Source of the DNA: Spirochaetaceae bacterium
Lineage (GTDB): Bacteria > Spirochaetota > Spirochaetia > Treponematales > Breznakiellaceae
NCBI GenBank assembly: GCA_031278295.1
Contig: JAITKQ010000008.1
Coordinates: forward strand, 1 to 9,341
Direction of reading: 5' to 3'
DNA: 9,341 bases
In this document: positions 6,448-9,341 of the stretch, in pieces
Layout of the letters: the number at the start of each line of letters is the position of its first letter
Position numbering within the stretch: position 1 is the stretch's first letter
Program-made: the position numbers and the translations under genes
The notes under the pieces: generated by a model
What the model was told of the DNA's origin: nothing
Seen by the model: only the letters and a program-made list of their open reading frames with translations
The model's database searches: none

Positions 6448-7403
6448 ACTGCCTCCTTTTTTTCGACGGGCCGTCTCATGATCACATCCCACTGTGTAGC
6501 CAGCATCCCCGCAAGCATCAGGAAAAAGCCCAGTAATATGGCGGGGCCCGGTTTTTCCGATAGGAGGAGTATCCCGCCAATGGCGGCGAACACACTTTCC
6601 GTGCAGAGAATTACCGCCGCGTGCGCGGGCGGCGCGTCACGCTGGGCTACAACCTGTAATGTGTACGCCACGCCGACCGACATGATCCCACCGTAAAGCA
6701 ACGGTACCGCCGCGTCAATCATCATAGAAGGGTGAAAATTAAACGCGCCCAGTTCCGCGCCAATGCCTATGTTCAGCCTGCCCGGAATATTTAACAGCGC
6801 AAATACAAGCGAAATAAGACCGCAGACCACAAATTGTCCGCAGGCAAGTTTTACCGCGTCCGTTTTCCGTACAAACCTGTCAATCAGTATCACATGAAGC
6901 GCCCAGAATATACCGCTTACTATCGTCAGTATGTCACCGCTGTTGACCGTTTCAAGATTCACGCCGCCTATCACAAAAAAGAGACCGGCAAGCGCCAGCA
7001 CAGCGCCCGCCCATGTCTGCATCCCTGTCTTCCTGCCCATGAATATACCGAAAACCGGCACCAAAATAACATAAATTCCGGTTAAAAACCCACTGTTGCC
7101 GGCCGTTGTCCATAGAAGCCCGAGCTGTTGCAGGCTCGCGCCCGTAAAAAGGCAGCCCCCCGCCGCGACCGAAAATATAAATAATAATTTATCGGGACGC
7201 CTGCCGCCGCCCATCTCCCGCGCCCTTTTATCCCTCAAAACTACCAGGGGAACAAGCGCCACGCCGCCAAGCAGGAATCTTATACTGTTAAATGTAAAAG
7301 GTCCTATATAATTCATGCCCGCCCGCTGGGCGGCAAAGGCAAAACCCCATATACACGCGGTAAGTCCCAAAAGAATATCCGCTTTGATTACACGTCTGTC
7401 CAT
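6444..7403 (-). CDS. EamA/DMT family transporter
   Basis: This 319-residue membrane protein of the drug/metabolite transporter superfamily has two EamA repeats (about 10-143 and 156-303) and probably ten membrane helices. Repeat 1 opens with LLGLTACIWGFAFAAQRAG and ends in GNSGFLTGIYVILVPVFG. Repeat 2 has IVSGIFWALHVILIDRF and closes with ESVFAAIGGILLLSE and a final helix near 288-303. Such proteins usually export small metabolites or amino acids; the substrate cannot be read from sequence. It is the first gene of a two-gene operon and shares 4 nt (ATGA) with the DUF4954 start. The ATG at 7401-7403 has no Shine-Dalgarno; a perfect TATAAT ends 8 nt upstream, suggesting a leaderless or very short leader. 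Confidence 0.9.
   Translation of the reverse strand: MDRRVIKADILLGLTACIWGFAFAAQRAGMNYIGPFTFNSIRFLLGGVALVPLVVLRDKRAREMGGGRRPDKLLFIFSVAAGGCLFTGASLQQLGLLWTTAGNSGFLTGIYVILVPVFGIFMGRKTGMQTWAGAVLALAGLFFVIGGVNLETVNSGDILTIVSGIFWALHVILIDRFVRKTDAVKLACGQFVVCGLISLVFALLNIPGRLNIGIGAELGAFNFHPSMMIDAAVPLLYGGIMSVGVAYTLQVVAQRDAPPAHAAVILCTESVFAAIGGILLLSEKPGPAILLGFFLMLAGMLATQWDVIMRRPVEKKEAV
6452..6456 (-). promoter_or_regulatory. Ribosome binding site deciding the DUF4954 start
   Basis: AAGGAGG (core GGAGG) lies 4 nt before the ATG at 6445-6447, within the last codons of eamA. It decides this start against the longer in-frame alternative at 6492, whose extra 15 residues (MGCDHETARRKKGGS) lie wholly inside eamA. 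Confidence 0.85.
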
Positions 7404-7411
7404 GCGTTAGA

Positions 7412-7417
7412 ATTATA
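7412..7417 (-). promoter_or_regulatory. -10 box of the eamA operon
   Basis: A perfect TATAAT on the minus strand ends 8 nt before the eamA ATG. No good -35 match is seen at 16-18 bp. The expected transcription start would lie 0-2 nt from the ATG. Confidence 0.5.
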
Positions 7418-7475
7418 CACAATATCCTCAATAAAGTAATACACCGCGTTGCCTCATCAAAAATGTAAGCGGAAA

Positions 7476-7493
7476 GAGGCCGTGCCTCATTTT
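7476..7493 (+). terminator. Small hairpin with short T-run
   Basis: A 5-bp GC stem (7476-7480 with 7484-7488) is followed by ATTTT, in terminator orientation for the plus strand. No plus-strand gene ends nearby, so it could instead end antisense or eamA-divergent transcripts or be chance. Confidence 0.2.
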
Positions 7494-7751
7494 GAAAAAT
7501 GTCTCCAAGCCGCATAAGTTGTTATATTACAAGAAATTAAGTGTGAGTTAAGTCTATACCGGGGCCGCGTCGGGGGGTGGGAGCCGTCCGGAAAAGAAGC
7601 ATGGCGCGCGGCAACGGGAAAATCCGGTTTCCGCGTACCCGGCGCTTTAAAAAAAACCGCTGCCGGTCAGGATAGACGGGTAAAAATTCCTATACGCAAA
7701 GAGCCGGCAAAGTCTATGCGTTCACCCTGACTCCGCCTGCGGGCCGCCGCC

Positions 7752-7781
7752 TTGCCTGAAAACCCGGCTACGGGGTACAAT
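7752..7781 (+). promoter_or_regulatory. Candidate guaB promoter
   Basis: TTGCCT (7752-7757, 4/6) and TACAAT (7776-7781, 5/6) are 18 bp apart. TACAAT ends six bases before the guaB ATG at 7788, so transcription should begin at or beside the A of the start codon. No Shine-Dalgarno precedes this ATG. Confidence 0.5.
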
Positions 7782-7787
7782 CATTCT

Positions 7788-9224
7788 ATGTTTGTAGAAG
7801 CGTACTCTTATGATGATGTGTTGTTGCTGCCCGGGTATTCGGAGATTCTGCCGAGGGACTGCGACGTAAAGACGCGGCTCTGCGCCGGTTTGGAGTTGAA
7901 CGTGCCGGTTTTGTCCGCCGCGATGGATACGGTAACCGAGGAGAAACTGGCAATAGCGATAGCGCTTGAAGGCGGCGCGGGGGTCATACACCATAACCTG
8001 AGCCCGGAGGAACAGGCGCGGCAGGTTGCCTCCGTCAAAAGATACCTTAACTGGGTGATAGAAACGCCTGTAACGGTAGGGTTGGATGTGAAAGTCGGTG
8101 AGGTAAAAGAGATGATGCGCCGTTGCAACGTGTCCGGGATGCCCGTACTGGACAGCGATAAGCGCCTTGTAGGTATAATCACGAGCCGCGACCTTAGGTT
8201 TTGCAGCGATGATACGCTCCCTGTTTACCAAGTGATGACGCGGGAACTGGTTACCGAGCAGGGTTCTCCCTCACCTGACAGCGCCCGCAGGAAATTTGAC
8301 AAGAAGCGTATCGAAAAACTGCCTGTAGTTGACAGCGAAAACCGTTTGACCGGCCTTATCACCGTCAAAGACATGGAAAAACAGGCGCAGTACCCTTATG
8401 CCGCGACTGACGGAACGGGGAGGCTGATCGTCGGAGCCGCGATCTCTCCGCTGGACTATGAGATTCGTATCCCGCTGTTAAAAAACGCCCATGTTGACTT
8501 TGTTGTTGTAGATACGGCGCACGGGGACACCAGGAATGTCGCCGGCACGGTGAGCGAAATAAAAAAGAAGTTTGACATACCGGTAATCAGCGGAAACGTG
8601 GCGACAAAAGAGGGGACGCGCCGGCTGATTGACGCGGGGACAGATGCGGTAAAGGTGGGGATGGGGCCGGGCTCCATCTGCACCACCCGCGTCGTAGCGG
8701 GGGTAGGCGTGCCTCAATTTACCGCTGTATGGGACTGCGCTGAGGAAGCGGCGAAGGACAATATCCCTGTTATCGCGGACGGCGGCATAAAGTTTTCAGG
8801 CGATATAACGAAGGCGATCGGCGCTGGCGCGGATACGGTGATGATAGGCAGCCTGTTTGCCGGGCTGAAAGAATCCCCCGGCAACGAAATCATCTTTGAC
8901 GGCCGCATATACAAAGATTACAGGGGCATGGGCAGCATCGGCGCACTGAAGGATGGCGGCGGCGACCGCTACCAAATAGCAAAGGATGAGTACCCGTCGC
9001 CGGAAGGCATAGAGGGCCGCGTACCTTACAAGGGTGACCTCCGCCTCTTCCTCTATCAGCTGGTGGCCGGCTTACGAAAGGGCATGGGCTACTGCGGCTG
9101 TAAAAGTATTGCGGAGCTAAAGCGTTACCGCAAATTTATAAAGATTACCGCGGCGGGCCTGAGGGAAAGCCACGCGCACGATGTCCAGATAACCCATGAA
9201 GCTCCCAACTATTCACGGCTGTAG
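7788..9224 (+). CDS. guaB: Inosine-5'-monophosphate dehydrogenase
   Basis: GuaB oxidises IMP to XMP with NAD+, the committed step to GMP. The protein has 478 residues and looks complete. It begins with the family N-terminus (YDDVLLLPGYSEILPRD) and has AAMDTVTE near 44-51. Two CBS domains span about 93-200 (NVSGMPVLDSDKRLVGIIT and RIEKLPVVDSENRLTGLIT). In the barrel are VVDTAHGD (240-247), the catalytic loop GSICTTR with Cys298, ADGGI (330-334), and YRGMGSIGAL (378-387). The mobile flap has the Arg394-Tyr395 dyad and ends EGRVPYKG. The C-terminus carries ESHAHDVQITHEAPNYS. I chose the ATG at 7788 because an upstream in-frame TTG at 7752 would add 12 unconserved residues and overlaps the -35 box. 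It is a single-gene unit within the window, divergent from eamA. Confidence 0.97.
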   Translation: MFVEAYSYDDVLLLPGYSEILPRDCDVKTRLCAGLELNVPVLSAAMDTVTEEKLAIAIALEGGAGVIHHNLSPEEQARQVASVKRYLNWVIETPVTVGLDVKVGEVKEMMRRCNVSGMPVLDSDKRLVGIITSRDLRFCSDDTLPVYQVMTRELVTEQGSPSPDSARRKFDKKRIEKLPVVDSENRLTGLITVKDMEKQAQYPYAATDGTGRLIVGAAISPLDYEIRIPLLKNAHVDFVVVDTAHGDTRNVAGTVSEIKKKFDIPVISGNVATKEGTRRLIDAGTDAVKVGMGPGSICTTRVVAGVGVPQFTAVWDCAEEAAKDNIPVIADGGIKFSGDITKAIGAGADTVMIGSLFAGLKESPGNEIIFDGRIYKDYRGMGSIGALKDGGGDRYQIAKDEYPSPEGIEGRVPYKGDLRLFLYQLVAGLRKGMGYCGCKSIAELKRYRKFIKITAAGLRESHAHDVQITHEAPNYSRL

Positions 9225-9225
9225 T

Positions 9226-9263
9226 CCGGTCCCGCGGAGCGCTAAACTTGACCGGCAGAAATT
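9226..9263 (+). terminator. Possible guaB terminator
   Basis: CCGGTC (9226-9231) pairs with GACCGG (9250-9255), just after the guaB stop, and is followed by CAGAAATTTT. The 18-nt loop contains a small GCG/CGC stem. The stem is short and the T-run weak, so this is tentative. Confidence 0.35.
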
Positions 9264-9287
9264 TTAAGCGGAATTTGTCCGAAAAAT

Positions 9288-9341
<54 letters not shown>

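Larger units (their letters stand above)
7404..7787. other. 384-bp divergent intergenic region
   Basis: It lies between the divergent starts of eamA and guaB. Seen in it are the -10 boxes of both genes, a hairpin GAGGC-CGT-GCCTC (7476-7488) followed by ATTTT, a near-palindrome CATTTT-GA-AAAATG (7488-7501), an AT-rich stretch (7514-7550) and then a GC-rich stretch to guaB. No supported ORF or RNA family is recognised. Confidence 0.6.

Noticed and set aside
6448..6492. Longer DUF4954 start at 6492
   Set aside because: The extra 15 residues lie wholly within eamA and the strong GGAGG is positioned for the ATG at 6447.
5971..6696. 241-codon plus-strand ORF opposite DUF4954 and eamA
   Set aside because: It spans the junction of two well-supported minus-strand genes and shows no domain. 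Long shadow frames are expected opposite GC-biased codons.
7752..7787. TTG start adding 12 residues to GuaB
   Set aside because: The added residues are outside the conserved family N-terminus and overlap the candidate promoter.
7722..8231. 169-codon minus-strand ORF opposite the guaB start
   Set aside because: It is antisense to conserved IMP dehydrogenase sequence; Arg/Tyr-rich composition is typical of a shadow frame.

Overview
The window looks like a chromosomal segment of a spirochaete, most likely a host-associated (for example termite-gut type) Treponema. The reasons are a DUF4954 protein (a family I associate mainly with spirochaetes and Bacteroidetes), mid-range GC, and gene-free stretches packed with GC-rich repeats. 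The assignment is inference from gene content; no rRNA or other strict phylogenetic marker is present. The window ends in 52 consecutive G, which looks like a sequencing or assembly artefact at a contig end.

Layout. Positions 1-325 hold no convincing intact gene, only several hairpins and a plus-strand stretch that weakly resembles the tail of an IS200/IS605-type TnpB. Positions 326-3470 are a three-gene minus-strand operon, read from right to left: a duplicated DUF1538 membrane protein, a tandem two-domain P-II-like protein, and a LivH-type branched-chain amino-acid permease. Positions 3471-4278 are an 808-bp gene-free region made of two diverged copies of a composite repeat. Positions 4279-7403 are a second minus-strand operon: an EamA/DMT exporter-like protein overlapping by 4 nt (ATGA) with a DUF4954 left-handed beta-helix protein. 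A 384-bp divergent intergenic region follows, then guaB (IMP dehydrogenase) on the plus strand.

How the genes may work together. P-II-family proteins commonly gate membrane transporters, so the zero-gap pairing of a P-II-like protein with the DUF1538 membrane protein suggests a transporter plus its cytoplasmic regulator. The third gene, livH, has none of its usual livM, livG, livF or livK partners in view and may have been cut off from them or recruited into this operon. The EamA-DUF4954 pair is translationally coupled, but the shared substrate is unknown. guaB is an ordinary housekeeping gene for GMP synthesis.

Regulation. All three transcription-unit heads (DUF1538, eamA, guaB) have a good -10-like hexamer ending only 6-8 nt before the ATG and no Shine-Dalgarno sequence, whereas two of the three internal genes have clear GGAGG sites. 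This suggests leaderless or near-leaderless mRNAs for the first genes.
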